NCBI RefSeq assembly: GCF_030758345.1
Contig: NZ_JAVAMO010000004.1
Location: 62,001 to 126,000 of the forward strand
Source: Ruegeria discodermiae
GTDB lineage: Bacteria > Pseudomonadota > Alphaproteobacteria > Rhodobacterales > Rhodobacteraceae
DNA length: 64,000 bases
Direction: 5' to 3'
A program made the translations under genes and the position numbers. Positions 16,462 through 26,027 of the stretch are shown piece after piece (position 1 is the stretch's first letter; each line of letters opens with the position of its first letter). Below the pieces are notes generated by a model, which saw only the letters and a program-made list of their open reading frames with translations, was not told the DNA's origin and made no database searches.

Positions 16462-19400
16462 ATGACTGACTTCAAGAAAATCCTGATTGCCAACCGAGGC
16501 GAAATTGCCATCCGCGTGATGCGCGCCGCCAATGAGATGGGCAAGAAAACCGTCGCCGTTTATGCCGAGGAGGACAAGCTGGGCCTGCATCGCTTCAAGG
16601 CGGATGAAGCCTATCGGATCGGCGAAGGCATGGGCCCGGTTGCGGCCTATCTCTCGATTGACGAGATCATTCGCGTAGCCAAGGAATGTGGCGCGGATGC
16701 GATCCATCCCGGCTATGGCCTCTTGTCCGAGAACCCCGATTTCGTGGATGCCTGCACCAAGAACGGCATCACCTTCATCGGCCCCAAGGCCGAAACCATG
16801 CGCGCGCTTGGCGACAAGGCCAGCGCCCGACGGGTCGCGGTCGAGGCCGGCGTGCCGGTGATCCCGGCAACCGAGGTGCTGGGCGATGACATGGATGCGA
16901 TCCGCGCCGAGGCGGCTGAGGTCGGCTATCCGCTGATGCTGAAAGCGTCATGGGGCGGTGGCGGCCGCGGGATGCGTCCGATTTTTGGCGAGGACGAACT
17001 GGAAGAAAAGGTTCTGGAAGGCCGGCGCGAGGCTGAGGCCGCCTTTGGCAATGGCGAAGGCTATCTGGAAAAGATGATCACCCGCGCCCGCCATGTCGAG
17101 GTGCAGATCCTCGGTGACAAGCATGGCGGCATGTATCACTTGTTCGAGCGTGACTGCTCGGTCCAGCGCCGTAACCAGAAAGTGGTCGAGCGCGCCCCTG
17201 CCCCGTACCTGTCCGAGGAACAGCGCGCCGAGATTTGCGATCTGGGCTACAAGATCTGCAAACACGTGAATTACGAATGCGCAGGCACGGTCGAGTTCCT
17301 GATGGATATGGCGACTGGCAAGTTCTACTTCATCGAAGTGAACCCCCGCGTGCAGGTCGAACATACCGTCACCGAAGAGGTGACCGGCATCGACATCGTG
17401 CAATCACAGATACTGATCGCCGAGGGCAAGACCATTGCCGAAGCGACCGGCAAACCCAGCCAGGACGACGTGCAATTGAACGGTCACGCCTTGCAGACGC
17501 GGATCACCACCGAGGACCCGCTGAACAACTTCATCCCCGATTACGGTCGGATCACCGCCTATCGCTCGGCCACGGGCATGGGCATTCGCCTGGATGGCGG
17601 CACGGCCTATGCGGGCGGTGTGATCACACGCTACTACGATTCGCTGCTGACCAAGATCACAGCCTCGGCCCAGACCCCGGAAAAGGCGATTGCACGGATG
17701 GATCGGGCGCTGCGAGAGTTCCGTATTCGCGGTGTCAGCACCAATATCGCCTTTGTCGAGAACCTGCTGAAACACCCCACTTTCCTCAGCAATGAATACA
17801 CCACCAAGTTCATCGACGAGACCGCCGAGCTGTTCAGCTTCAAACAGCGCCGCGACCGGGGCACCAAGGTTCTGACCTATATCGCCGACATCACGGTGAA
17901 CGGGCATCCCGAAACCAAGGACCGGCCCGAACCCCGCGCCGATCTCAAACCCGCCGTGGCCCCCGCCAAAAAAGCCGAGCCGATGATGGGCACTCGCAAC
18001 CTGCTGGAGCAGAAAGGCCCGCAAGCCGTCGCCGACTGGATGAAAGCGCAGCGGCAGCTTCTGATCACCGACACCACCATGCGTGACGGGCACCAGTCGC
18101 TACTGGCCACACGGATGCGCTCGATCGACATGATCAAGGTGGCGCCCAGCTATGCCGCCAACCTGCCGCAGCTTTTCTCGGTGGAATGCTGGGGCGGTGC
18201 GACTTTTGACGTGGCCTATCGCTTCCTGCAGGAATGCCCGTGGCAGCGGTTGCGCGACCTGCGCGAGGCGATGCCAAACCTGATGACCCAGATGCTGCTG
18301 CGCGGGGCCAATGGGGTGGGCTACACCACTTATCCAGACAACGTGGTGCAGGAATTTGTCCGGCAGGCTGCCAAAAATATCGACGTGTTCCGCGTGTTCG
18401 ACAGCCTGAACTGGGTCGAGAATATGCGTGTCGCGATGGATGCGGTGATCGAGAGCAACAAGATCTGCGAAGGCACCATCTGCTATACCGGCGATGTGTT
18501 GGACCCGGATCGCGCCAAGTATGACCTGAAATACTATGTCGATATGGGCAAGGAACTACGTGATGCGGGCGCCCATGTGCTGGGTCTGAAAGACATGGCC
18601 GGGCTGCTCAAACCGGCTGCGGCCCGCGTCCTGATCAAGGCGCTCAAGGAAGAGGTGGGTCTGCCCATCCATTTCCATACCCATGACACGGCCGGCATTG
18701 CCAGCGCGACGATTCTGGCCGCTTCCGAGGCCGGGGTGGACGCGGTAGATTGCGCCATGGACGCCTTCAGCGGTAATACCAGCCAGGCCACGCTCGGCAC
18801 CGTGGTCGAGGCGCTGCGCCATACCGACCGCGATACTGGGCTGGACGTGAAGGCAATCCGCGAGATCAGCGACTATTTCGAAGCGGTGCGCGGCCAGTAT
18901 GCCGCGTTTGAAAGCGGCCTGCAGGCCCCGGCCTCAGAGGTGTATCTGCACGAGATGCCCGGTGGTCAGTTCACCAATCTCAAGGCGCAGGCACGCTCGC
19001 TGGGTCTGGAAGAGCGCTGGCACGAAGTGGCGCAGATGTATTCGGATGTGAACCGCATGTTCGGCGATATCGTCAAGGTCACGCCCTCGTCCAAAGTGGT
19101 GGGTGATATGGCGCTGATGATGGTCAGCCAGGGACTTAGCCGCACCGATGTCGAGAACCCCGAGACTGAGGTGTCCTTCCCCGATTCGGTGATAGACATG
19201 ATGCGCGGCAATCTGGGTCAGCCTCCGGGCGGCTTCCCAGACGTGATCCTGTCCAAGATCCTTAAAGGCGAGCGGCCCAATACCGAGCGTCCCGGCAAGG
19301 ACGTGCCGCCCGTCGATCTGGAAGAAACACGCGCCAAGATAAGCGCAGAGCTTGAGGGCAAGAAAGTCGATGACGAGGACCTGAACGGGTACCTGATGTA

Positions 19401-19899
19401 TCCCAAGGTTTTCATGGATTATATGGGCCGCCACCGCACCTATGGCCCGGTCCGCACTTTGCCCACACGCACCTTCTTTTACGGCATGGAACCTGGCGAA
19501 GAGATCAGCGCCGAGATCGATCCCGGCAAGACGCTGGAAATCCGCTGTCAGGCCGTCAGCGAGACGGACGAAAAAGGCGAGGTCAAGGTTTTCTTCGAAC
19601 TCAACGGCCAGCCGCGCGTGATCCGGGTGCCCAACCGCCTGGTCACATCCAAGACCGTGCAACGGCCCAAAGCCGAACCAGGCAACGCCAATCATGTTGG
19701 TGCGCCGATGCCCGGCGTGGTGGCCAGCGTTGCGGTACAGGCGGGCCAGAGAGTCAGCGAGGGCGACCTGCTGCTGACCATCGAGGCGATGAAGATGGAA
19801 ACCGGCATCCACGCAGAGCGCGACGCGGTGGTCACCGCACTGCATGTCCAGCCCGGCGGCCAAATCGACGCAAAAGATCTGCTGGTTGAACTGGAATAA
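16462..19899 (+). CDS. pyc: Pyruvate carboxylase
   Basis: Biotin enzyme that carboxylates pyruvate to oxaloacetate, the main anaplerotic reaction in roseobacters. The 1145 residues have the full single-chain order: biotin carboxylase starting KKILIANRGEIAIRVMR with the ATP-grasp loop (KASWGGGGRGM), the carboxyltransferase TIM barrel with DTTMRDGHQSLLATR and the metal-binding histidines in HFHTHDT, and a C-terminal biotinyl domain with EAMKMET, biotinylated at Lys1111. I placed the start at ATG 16462, where homology begins. The 29 upstream codons in frame look non-coding. Confidence 0.97.
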   Translation: MTDFKKILIANRGEIAIRVMRAANEMGKKTVAVYAEEDKLGLHRFKADEAYRIGEGMGPVAAYLSIDEIIRVAKECGADAIHPGYGLLSENPDFVDACTKNGITFIGPKAETMRALGDKASARRVAVEAGVPVIPATEVLGDDMDAIRAEAAEVGYPLMLKASWGGGGRGMRPIFGEDELEEKVLEGRREAEAAFGNGEGYLEKMITRARHVEVQILGDKHGGMYHLFERDCSVQRRNQKVVERAPAPYLSEEQRAEICDLGYKICKHVNYECAGTVEFLMDMATGKFYFIEVNPRVQVEHTVTEEVTGIDIVQSQILIAEGKTIAEATGKPSQDDVQLNGHALQTRITTEDPLNNFIPDYGRITAYRSATGMGIRLDGGTAYAGGVITRYYDSLLTKITASAQTPEKAIARMDRALREFRIRGVSTNIAFVENLLKHPTFLSNEYTTKFIDETAELFSFKQRRDRGTKVLTYIADITVNGHPETKDRPEPRADLKPAVAPAKKAEPMMGTRNLLEQKGPQAVADWMKAQRQLLITDTTMRDGHQSLLATRMRSIDMIKVAPSYAANLPQLFSVECWGGATFDVAYRFLQECPWQRLRDLREAMPNLMTQMLLRGANGVGYTTYPDNVVQEFVRQAAKNIDVFRVFDSLNWVENMRVAMDAVIESNKICEGTICYTGDVLDPDRAKYDLKYYVDMGKELRDAGAHVLGLKDMAGLLKPAAARVLIKALKEEVGLPIHFHTHDTAGIASATILAASEAGVDAVDCAMDAFSGNTSQATLGTVVEALRHTDRDTGLDVKAIREISDYFEAVRGQYAAFESGLQAPASEVYLHEMPGGQFTNLKAQARSLGLEERWHEVAQMYSDVNRMFGDIVKVTPSSKVVGDMALMMVSQGLSRTDVENPETEVSFPDSVIDMMRGNLGQPPGGFPDVILSKILKGERPNTERPGKDVPPVDLEETRAKISAELEGKKVDDEDLNGYLMYPKVFMDYMGRHRTYGPVRTLPTRTFFYGMEPGEEISAEIDPGKTLEIRCQAVSETDEKGEVKVFFELNGQPRVIRVPNRLVTSKTVQRPKAEPGNANHVGAPMPGVVASVAVQAGQRVSEGDLLLTIEAMKMETGIHAERDAVVTALHVQPGGQIDAKDLLVELE

Positions 19900-19916
19900 C
19901 ATGCTATCTGCCAAGC

Positions 19917-19948
19917 GACCCTGCGCCGATATCAGTTGGCGCAGGGTC
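19917..19948 (+). terminator. Hairpin after pyc (terminator-like, no T-run)
   Basis: A perfect 11-bp inverted repeat GACCCTGCGCC / GGCGCAGGGTC with a 10-nt loop lies 18 bases after the pyc stop and 27 bases before the next ATG. It lacks a T-run, so it may act as an mRNA 3' stabiliser or weak terminator. Confidence 0.5.
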
Positions 19949-19974
19949 GGGTACAACAGACCGGGGCAAAGCGC

Positions 19975-20358
19975 ATGATATCCGTAACACCGATTTACGC
20001 AGCTCTCATCGCCATTCTTTATGTGGCGCTCAGCGCCAATGTGATTGTCCGGCGTGGGCGGCGGCGCATTTCAATGGGCCATGGCGGCGACGATGATCTG
20101 ATGAAGGCGATGCGGGCGCATGGGAACTGCGCCGAATACGCGCCCTTTGCCCTGCTCTTGCTGCTGATGGCGGAATGGCAGGGCGCGGGGCATTGGTATC
20201 TGCACCTGCTGGGACTGTCGCTGCTGCTTGGGCGCGTGTTGCACGCGTATGGCTTCGGGCGGGCCGACCCGATCCTGCTGCTGCGCCAGATCGGCATGCT
20301 GCTGACCTTTGCAACGATCCTGCTCGCGGCGCTGACAAACCTGGCTCTCGCGCTCTAA
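19975..20358 (+). CDS. MAPEG-family membrane protein
   Basis: 127-residue protein with four predicted membrane helices and the MAPEG core: ANVIVRRGRRRISMGHGGDD followed by RAHGNCAEYAPF and LLLGRVLHAYGF. MAPEG proteins are membrane glutathione transferase/peroxidase-like enzymes. The conserved RAHxNxxE and RxxHxxG motifs are present. The substrate is unknown. I chose the ATG at 19975, whose downstream sequence starts with the first hydrophobic helix. The hairpin after pyc separates it from that gene. Confidence 0.88.
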   Translation: MISVTPIYAALIAILYVALSANVIVRRGRRRISMGHGGDDDLMKAMRAHGNCAEYAPFALLLLLMAEWQGAGHWYLHLLGLSLLLGRVLHAYGFGRADPILLLRQIGMLLTFATILLAALTNLALAL

Positions 20359-20458
20359 TGTTGACGCCGGGTGGCGCAACGGCAAAAAGTTTCCGCACCA
20401 ACCATTTTCCCCTTGCAGGGACTGGCGGGACTTTATATCTCCCTCCTCACTCAACCGG

Positions 20459-20533
20459 GCGGGCGTAGCTCAGGGGTAGAGCATAACCTTGCCAAGGTTA
20501 GGGTCGGGCGTTCGAATCGCCTCGCCCGCTCCA
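20459..20533 (+). tRNA. tRNA-Gly(GCC), copy 1
   Basis: 75-nt cloverleaf including encoded CCA: acceptor GCGGGCG/CGCCCGC, D arm with GCTCAGGGGTAGAGC, anticodon GCC at 20491-20493 in a CCTTGCCAAGG stem-loop, and a TTCGAAT T-loop. Identical in sequence to copy 2. Confidence 0.98.
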
Positions 20534-20565
20534 GTTGAGACCCCAGGCCGATTGGCCAAATGGAT

Positions 20566-20640
20566 GCGGGCGTAGCTCAGGGGTAGAGCATAACCTTGCC
20601 AAGGTTAGGGTCGGGCGTTCGAATCGCCTCGCCCGCTCCA
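20566..20640 (+). tRNA. tRNA-Gly(GCC), copy 2
   Basis: An exact repeat of the tRNA at 20459, starting 32 bases after its end, with anticodon GCC at 20598-20600 and encoded CCA. The two are probably transcribed together and matured from one precursor. Confidence 0.98.
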
Positions 20641-20734
20641 AATTAAACTCTCTTCAGATTTTCGCATGGCCCTAGTAGCATCGCGCGATGGGTCACATCT
20701 ATGGTGTCTGTACGATCCGAAGCGAGGTGCCCCC

Positions 20735-21601
20735 ATGTCTGATTACGTCATTCGACCCATGACCCCCGAACAGGTGCAAACCGCCGTCGACTGGGCCGCG
20801 GGCGAAGGATGGAACCCCGGCCATCATGATGCCACCTGTTTTCGATCCAGCGACCCGGACGGCTTTTTGGGCGGCTTTCTGAATGGCGAGATGATCGCAT
20901 CCGCGTCTTCGGTAAACTATGACGACGCCTTTTCGTTTCTGGGGTTTTACATTGTCCGCCCCGAATTTCGCGGTTCAGGCTATGGGTTGCAGGTCGCCGA
21001 GGCGGTCAAGGCCCGCTGCGAAGACCGCAATATGGGGATGGACGGTGTCGTCGAGCAGCAGGACAACTATCGCAAGTTCGGCTTTAAGCTGGCTTATGAC
21101 AATTATCGCTTTTCCGGCACGGTTTCCGGCATCCTTTCCAAATTGGGACATCAAGACAGCGAAGGCATTCTTCCGCTTGCCAGCGTCAGTGAAGACCTTC
21201 GCGCCTATGACCGGATGATGTTTCCCTCTGCGCGGGATGTGTTTCTTAACGACTGGCTGAGCGCGCCAAGCCATATCTCGCGCGTCTGCCTGGAGAACGG
21301 CCAGATCAAAGGCTATGCAACGCTGCGGCCTTGTCACACCGGCTACAAGGTCGGGCCGCTCTTTGCGGATGATCCCGATATCGCTCGCGCATTGCTGGCA
21401 TCCCTGCTTCGGGCGGTCCCGAAAGAACATCAGGACCAGGACGTGTTTATCGACATGCCTCGACCAAACACGTCTGCCTTTGCGTTGGTGGATCAACTCG
21501 GGCTGGACAAGGTTTTTGAAACAGGCCGCATGTATTCAAGCCATGCGCCCGATATCGACCTGAACCGAATCTATGGGATCACCAGCTACGAACTGGGCTA
21601 G
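20735..21601 (+). CDS. GNAT-family N-acetyltransferase (tandem GNAT-like)
   Basis: 288-residue cytoplasmic protein. The N-terminal half is a GNAT fold with the acetyl-CoA pyrophosphate loop RPEFRGSGYGLQVAEAV, preceded by GFYIVRPEF. The C-terminal half (about residues 150-288) resembles the second domain of YitH-type acetyltransferases, with the GYATLRPCHTGYKVGPLFAD strand. I placed the start at ATG 20735 behind GAGGTG (7 bases). The acceptor substrate is unknown. It is a single gene between the tRNAs and hisB. Confidence 0.85.
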   Translation: MSDYVIRPMTPEQVQTAVDWAAGEGWNPGHHDATCFRSSDPDGFLGGFLNGEMIASASSVNYDDAFSFLGFYIVRPEFRGSGYGLQVAEAVKARCEDRNMGMDGVVEQQDNYRKFGFKLAYDNYRFSGTVSGILSKLGHQDSEGILPLASVSEDLRAYDRMMFPSARDVFLNDWLSAPSHISRVCLENGQIKGYATLRPCHTGYKVGPLFADDPDIARALLASLLRAVPKEHQDQDVFIDMPRPNTSAFALVDQLGLDKVFETGRMYSSHAPDIDLNRIYGITSYELG

Positions 21602-21716
21602 AGGATGATGCCGAACCAGCCTGTTTCGGCGCAACACTTCGTCACCGGATGGTATCGCGGGCTGGTAATTCCGGCAGCGGCGGGACTATAAGCGCGCGGA
21701 ACAAAGGGATTTCGCC

Positions 21717-22304
21717 ATGCGCCGCGCCACGATCAGCCGCAAGACCGCAGAAACCGAGATTTCCGTCGAAATCGACCTCGACGGGACCGGTCGCTATGAC
21801 ATTCAGACCGGGGTCGGGTTCTTTGACCATATGCTGGATCAACTGTCGCGCCATTCGCTGATCGACATGACTATCTGGGCCAAGGGCGACACGCATATCG
21901 ACGATCACCACACGGTCGAGGATACCGGCATCGCGCTGGGTCAGGCGCTGGCCGAGGCTCTGGGTGAAAAAACCGGCATCTGTCGCTATGGCGAATGCCA
22001 CCTGCCGATGGATGACGCCCAGGTGCGCTGCGCATTGGACCTGTCGGCGCGCCCCTTTCTGATCTGGAATGTTGATCTGCCGACACCCAAGATCGGCAGC
22101 TTCGACACCGAGCTGGTACGCGAGTTCTTTCAGGCCTTCAGCACCCATGGCGGCATCACGCTGCATGTGGACCAGTTGCACGGGTTGAACAGTCACCACA
22201 TCGCCGAGGCCGCCTTCAAGGCGGTGGCCCGCGCGCTGCGCGCGGCGGTCGAGACCGACCCGCGCAAAGCGGATGCCGTGCCGTCGACCAAAGGTACGCT
22301 CTAG
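21717..22304 (+). CDS. hisB: Imidazoleglycerol-phosphate dehydratase HisB
   Basis: HisB dehydrates imidazole glycerol phosphate to imidazole acetol phosphate in histidine synthesis. The 195-residue monofunctional form lacks the phosphatase domain of E. coli HisB. It has the two Mn-binding His motifs, DDHHTVED and [11 protein letters not shown], plus [17 protein letters not shown]. It is directly followed by hisH with no gap (stop at 22304, next ATG at 22305). Confidence 0.97.
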   Translation: MRRATISRKTAETEISVEIDLDGTGRYDIQTGVGFFDHMLDQLSRHSLIDMTIWAKGDTHIDDHHTVEDTGIALGQALAEALGEKTGICRYGECHLPMDDAQVRCALDLSARPFLIWNVDLPTPKIGSFDTELVREFFQAFSTHGGITLHVDQLHGLNSHHIAEAAFKAVARALRAAVETDPRKADAVPSTKGTL

Positions 22305-22943
22305 ATGCTGACTGCCATCATCGACTACGAGTCGGGCAATCTGCATTCCGCCGAAAAGGCGTTTCAGCGCATGGCGCTTGAGATGGATGCGGGCGAGGTT
22401 GTGGTGACCTCGGACGCGGATGTTGTCGCCCGCGCTGACAGGCTGGTACTGCCCGGTGACGGTGCCTTTCCAGCCTGCGCGGCCGAGTTGCGCGGGCACA
22501 AGGGTATCCATGACGCGATGGTCGAGGCGGTCGAAGATCGCGGTCGGCCCTTTCTGGGCATCTGCGTCGGCATGCAACTGATGGCGACCACCGGCCACGA
22601 ATACCAAGAGACGGCGGGCCTTGGCTGGGTGTCAGGCGATGTGGTGAAGATCGAACCAGAAGACAGCGCGCTGAAAGTGCCGCATATGGGCTGGAACGAT
22701 CTGGTGATCAACAGCGACCACCCGATCTTTGCAGGCATCAAGACCGGCGATCATACCTATTTCGTGCATTCCTACCAGTTCCGCGTCACCAACCCGGCAG
22801 AGCGGCTGGCCCATGTCGACTATGGCGGTGAGGTCACTGCCGTCATCGGGCGAGACACGATGATCGGTATGCAGTTCCATCCGGAAAAGAGTCAGGCGAC
22901 CGGCCTGCGCATGATCGGAAACTTCCTGAACTGGCGCCCCTGA
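22305..22943 (+). CDS. hisH: Imidazole glycerol phosphate synthase glutaminase subunit HisH
   Basis: HisH hydrolyses glutamine and channels ammonia to HisF. The 212-residue class I amidotransferase has the oxyanion PGDGAF motif, nucleophile Cys87 in GICVGMQ, and the His-Glu pair in FHPEKSQ near the C-terminus. Its partner hisF is 2.3 kb downstream, separated by hisA and three minus-strand genes. The stop codon sits in the loop of an 8-bp hairpin, GGCGCCCC-TGAC-GGGGCGCC (22933-22952). Confidence 0.97.
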   Translation: MLTAIIDYESGNLHSAEKAFQRMALEMDAGEVVVTSDADVVARADRLVLPGDGAFPACAAELRGHKGIHDAMVEAVEDRGRPFLGICVGMQLMATTGHEYQETAGLGWVSGDVVKIEPEDSALKVPHMGWNDLVINSDHPIFAGIKTGDHTYFVHSYQFRVTNPAERLAHVDYGGEVTAVIGRDTMIGMQFHPEKSQATGLRMIGNFLNWRP

Positions 22944-22959
22944 CGGGGCGCCCTGCGCA

Positions 22960-23361
22960 TCACTGGACGCGAGTCCAGTCCTGGCCTTTGCAGACCAAAC
23001 CGCCTGCGACGCAACCTTTGACGGTCAGCGTGTTGCCGTTGAGGCTCATCTTCGATTTGTAGGTTTTGTCCGCTTCCGGGTCCCAGATCTTGCCGCCGCT
23101 ATACTCACCGTTTCCGTCCGGCACCATGTCCCAGATCATCTGCTTGCCGTCATGCTCGTAATTCAGCTCTTCGTCGCCGGAGGCATTGAACGCATTGTCG
23201 ATCGTGCCACAGATGGCGCTGCCGCAGGGCGCGATGGACACATGCAGATAGCCGCCTCCGTCACCTGTGCCCGTCTTCCAGATGCCGTCGACCGGATCGG
23301 CATGGGCGGCTGCCGCGAAACCCACCAGCGTCACAGCGGTAAGGATCGTTTTCTTCATCAT
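22960..23361 (-). CDS. DUF2147 family exported protein
   Basis: 133-residue protein with an N-terminal signal peptide (about residues 1-22, ending AAAAHA) and a DUF2147 beta-barrel domain: [46 protein letters not shown]. Members are small periplasmic proteins of unknown function. I chose the ATG at 23361 behind AGGAGGA (5 bases). It is convergent with hisH and divergent from hisA, so it interrupts the histidine genes. Confidence 0.88.
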   Translation of the reverse strand: MMKKTILTAVTLVGFAAAAHADPVDGIWKTGTGDGGGYLHVSIAPCGSAICGTIDNAFNASGDEELNYEHDGKQMIWDMVPDGNGEYSGGKIWDPEADKTYKSKMSLNGNTLTVKGCVAGGLVCKGQDWTRVQ

Positions 23362-23494
23362 GAGTGTCCTCCTGTTGACTGCAGCCACTGTGAGCAAATG
23401 CACGATTCAGGCAAGAGGTACGTTGGGTCGCGTTGCATCCCCTGCGCGTGCTGTGCCATATCCCCGGCTAAATCAGCAGAAGGCCGCTTATCCC

Positions 23495-24223
23495 ATGATC
23501 CTATACCCCGCCATCGATCTCAAGGACGGTCAGGCCGTGCGGCTTTTGCGCGGCGAGATGGAGGCAGCGACGGTGTTCAACGACGACCCCGCCGCGCAGG
23601 CCCGCGCCTTTGTTGAAGCGGGTTGCGAATGGCTGCATCTGGTCGATCTGAACGGGGCCTTTGCGGGTGAGCCGGTCAATGCGGCCCCGGTCGAGGCGAT
23701 CCTGCGTGACTGCGGCGTGCCCGCACAGTTGGGCGGCGGCATCCGCGACATGGCCACGATCGAGGGATGGCTCGACAAAGGGCTGGCCCGCGTCATTCTG
23801 GGCACGGTCGCCGTCGAAAACCCCGATCTGGTGCGCGAGGCCGCGCGCGCCTTTCCCGGCAAAGTGGCCGTGGGCATCGACGCCCGCAATGGCAAGGTCG
23901 CCACCAAGGGCTGGGCCGAGGAAACCGATGTCGAGGTCACCGATCTGGCCCGGCAATTCGAGGATGCCGGCGTTGCCGCGATCATCTATACCGATATCAA
24001 CCGCGACGGCGCGATGCAGGGCCCCAATATCGAGGCCACCGCCGCGCTTGCCCGCGCCATCTCGATCCCGGTGATCGCCTCGGGCGGGGTGTCGTCGATC
24101 AACGACCTGATCGCCCTGCGCGATTGCGGCGCGGACCTGAACGGCGCAATCTCGGGCCGCGCGCTGTATGATGGGGCGATTGACCTGTCTGAGGCGCTGA
24201 CCAGCTTGTCGCAACACGCCTAA
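23495..24223 (+). CDS. hisA: ProFAR isomerase HisA
   Basis: HisA catalyses the Amadori isomerisation of ProFAR to PRFAR, the fourth histidine step. The 242-residue TIM barrel begins [20 protein letters not shown] with catalytic Asp8 and has the second aspartate in [13 protein letters not shown], plus [11 protein letters not shown] and the ASGGVSS phosphate site. I started at the ATG at 23495. The frame is open further upstream but shadows the DUF2147 gene on the other strand. Confidence 0.96.
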   Translation: MILYPAIDLKDGQAVRLLRGEMEAATVFNDDPAAQARAFVEAGCEWLHLVDLNGAFAGEPVNAAPVEAILRDCGVPAQLGGGIRDMATIEGWLDKGLARVILGTVAVENPDLVREAARAFPGKVAVGIDARNGKVATKGWAEETDVEVTDLARQFEDAGVAAIIYTDINRDGAMQGPNIEATAALARAISIPVIASGGVSSINDLIALRDCGADLNGAISGRALYDGAIDLSEALTSLSQHA

Positions 24224-24609
24224 TATTTGCTGGAATTGTCCCCGGCAGGTCGTAGAATGGTCCAGACATTCGTCAGCTTCCGGTCCCCGTGATAGGGCTG
24301 GATCGTGGTTTCGTCGACGCGCTCCAGCCGCCAGCAACCAGTGCCGCTTCCCCAATCCTCGCACCATAGATCGCGATGGATCGACCAGTTGGAGGTATAG
24401 TCCCTCTGACCGAACACCCCCGTCGCGCCGCCCTAGTGATCATAGGTCTGAACCCACCGGGTGGAGCCATCCTCGTTCGATATTCCCGACAGAACCGCCC
24501 CGGGGAGTGTGGCCAGCATCTCCTCAGCATCCATGATCCCATCCGCAATCAAGGGCGTGGCGAAGCAAAGCGCCAGCGTGGCGGAGACTGCAAAACGGAG
24601 AAAGAACAT
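24220..24609 (-). pseudogene. Small exported protein gene broken by in-frame TAG
   Basis: A frame of 129 codons starts MFFLRFAVSATLALCFATPL, a convincing signal peptide, and continues to a stop at 24220 that overlaps the hisA stop region by 4 bp. Codon 59 is TAG (24433-24435), placed in YDH*GGATG. The part after it (GQRDYTSNWSIHRDLWCEDW and beyond) is well-formed protein sequence, so the frame is an intact gene except for this nonsense codon. A C-to-T change in CAG would explain it. I do not recognise the family. Confidence 0.75.
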
Positions 24610-24650
24610 GTGGTCCCCTCAAAACGTGATGCCACATCCTAAACAAAGAA

Positions 24651-24674
24651 GGGCGGATACCCAAATATCCGCCC
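24651..24674 (-). terminator. Intrinsic terminator of the DUF302 gene
   Basis: A perfect 9-bp stem GGGCGGATA / TATCCGCCC with a 6-nt loop lies 27 bases beyond the DUF302 stop. On the minus strand it is followed by TTCTTTGTTT. Confidence 0.8.
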
Positions 24675-24701
24675 TGCCCGTCAGTCTTTGAGGTACGGCG
24701 T

Positions 24702-25148
24702 TTACTGCGCCGCAGCGGCTGTCAGCTTCTTCAGCGCGCCCTGCATGACTTCGACCGCCGGAGAGTTCTCGACATCGTCCAGCTCGTCAAAGGTCTCTTT
24801 GGGGTCTTCATAGCTTAGCCAGACCTGCCCTTGCGCATCCTCATAGGCCTGCACTTTGAGCGGCAGAAACAACCCTGCCAGCGGGTCAATCTTCATCGCC
24901 GGTGTGCCAATCTTCGGATTGCCGAAAATCAGAACCTGATTGGCCGGAATGCTGTCGCCGATCTTCTCGGCTCCCGCCGCATGATCGATGCGCGCAAACA
25001 CGGTCGCGCCCGCATTGCCGATCGCCGCTTCGAGCGCATCCAGCGCCTCTGCCACCGATTTGTCGGTCTTTACCTTGATAATATCGTCCGCCATTGCCGT
25101 AACCGTACTTCCAAATGTGAGTAATGCTGCCAAAAACAGACCACGCAT
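24702..25148 (-). CDS. DUF302 domain exported protein
   Basis: 148-residue protein with a signal peptide (about residues 1-20, ending TAMA) and a DUF302 domain (residues about 30-130) containing VFARIDHAAGAEKIG, LIFGNPKIGTPAM and LPLKVQAYED. DUF302 proteins bind or sense small ligands in the periplasm, and the function here is unknown. An intrinsic terminator follows. The gene is divergent from hisF. Confidence 0.88.
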   Translation of the reverse strand: MRGLFLAALLTFGSTVTAMADDIIKVKTDKSVAEALDALEAAIGNAGATVFARIDHAAGAEKIGDSIPANQVLIFGNPKIGTPAMKIDPLAGLFLPLKVQAYEDAQGQVWLSYEDPKETFDELDDVENSPAVEVMQGALKKLTAAAAQ

Positions 25149-25265
25149 GATGTCTTTCCCTCTATGACTTCCCGTTCAATTTCCACGGCTTAGACCCATA
25201 ATACAATCACAAGTCTGGCATCGGCGAAGCTTTGCCGCTAGGAGGGGCGCAACAAAGGATGGCTC

Positions 25266-26027
25266 ATGCTGAAAACACGCATCATTCCCTGTCTTGATGT
25301 CGCCGATGGCCGGGTGGTCAAGGGCGTCAATTTCGTTGGCCTGCGCGATGCGGGCGATCCGGTGGAATCGGCCAAGGCCTATGATGCGGCAGGTGCGGAC
25401 GAGATCTGCTTTCTGGACATCCACGCCACGCATGAAAACCGCGGCACCATGTTCGATGTGGTGCAACGCACCGCCGAGCAGTGTTTCGTGCCGCTAACCG
25501 TGGGCGGCGGGGTTCGTACCCGCGAAGATGTGCGCGCGCTACTGCTGGCGGGGGCCGACAAGGTCAGCTTCAACTCCGCCGCCGTGGCCAACCCGGATGT
25601 GATTGCCGAGGCCGCCGACCAGTTCGGCAGCCAATGCATCGTCTGCGCCATCGACGCCAAGACCGTCTCGCCCGGCAAGTGGGAGATCTTCACCCATGGC
25701 GGACGCAAGCCCACCGGCATCGACGCGGTGGAGTTCGCCCGTACCGTAGTCAGCAAGGGCGCAGGTGAAATCCTGCTGACCTCGATGGATCGTGACGGCA
25801 CCAAGGCCGGGTTCAACCTGCCCCTGACCCGCGCGATCAGCGATGCGGTGGACGTGCCCGTGATCGCCTCGGGCGGGGTCGGCAATCTGGATCATCTGGT
25901 CGAGGGCGTGACCAAGGGCGGCGCCAGTGCCGTGCTGGCGGCCTCGATCTTTCATTTTGGCGAATACACAATACATGAGGCCAAGGCGCATATGACCGCC
26001 GCAGGTATCCCGATGAGGCTGACATGA
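25266..26027 (+). CDS. hisF: Imidazole glycerol phosphate synthase cyclase subunit HisF
   Basis: HisF closes the imidazole ring of IGP using ammonia from HisH, releasing AICAR. The 253-residue TIM barrel starts [20 protein letters not shown] with Asp11, has the second catalytic Asp in CAIDAKTV, and the phosphate sites GGGVRTRED and ASGGVGN. It overlaps hisE by 4 bp (ATGA), so both are translated from one mRNA. Confidence 0.97.
   Translation: MLKTRIIPCLDVADGRVVKGVNFVGLRDAGDPVESAKAYDAAGADEICFLDIHATHENRGTMFDVVQRTAEQCFVPLTVGGGVRTREDVRALLLAGADKVSFNSAAVANPDVIAEAADQFGSQCIVCAIDAKTVSPGKWEIFTHGGRKPTGIDAVEFARTVVSKGAGEILLTSMDRDGTKAGFNLPLTRAISDAVDVPVIASGGVGNLDHLVEGVTKGGASAVLAASIFHFGEYTIHEAKAHMTAAGIPMRLT

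Noticed and set aside
22933-22952. 8-bp hairpin at the hisH stop codon as a terminator
   Set aside because: The stem is perfect but overlaps the coding end and lacks a T-run on either strand. Noted only in the hisH entry.
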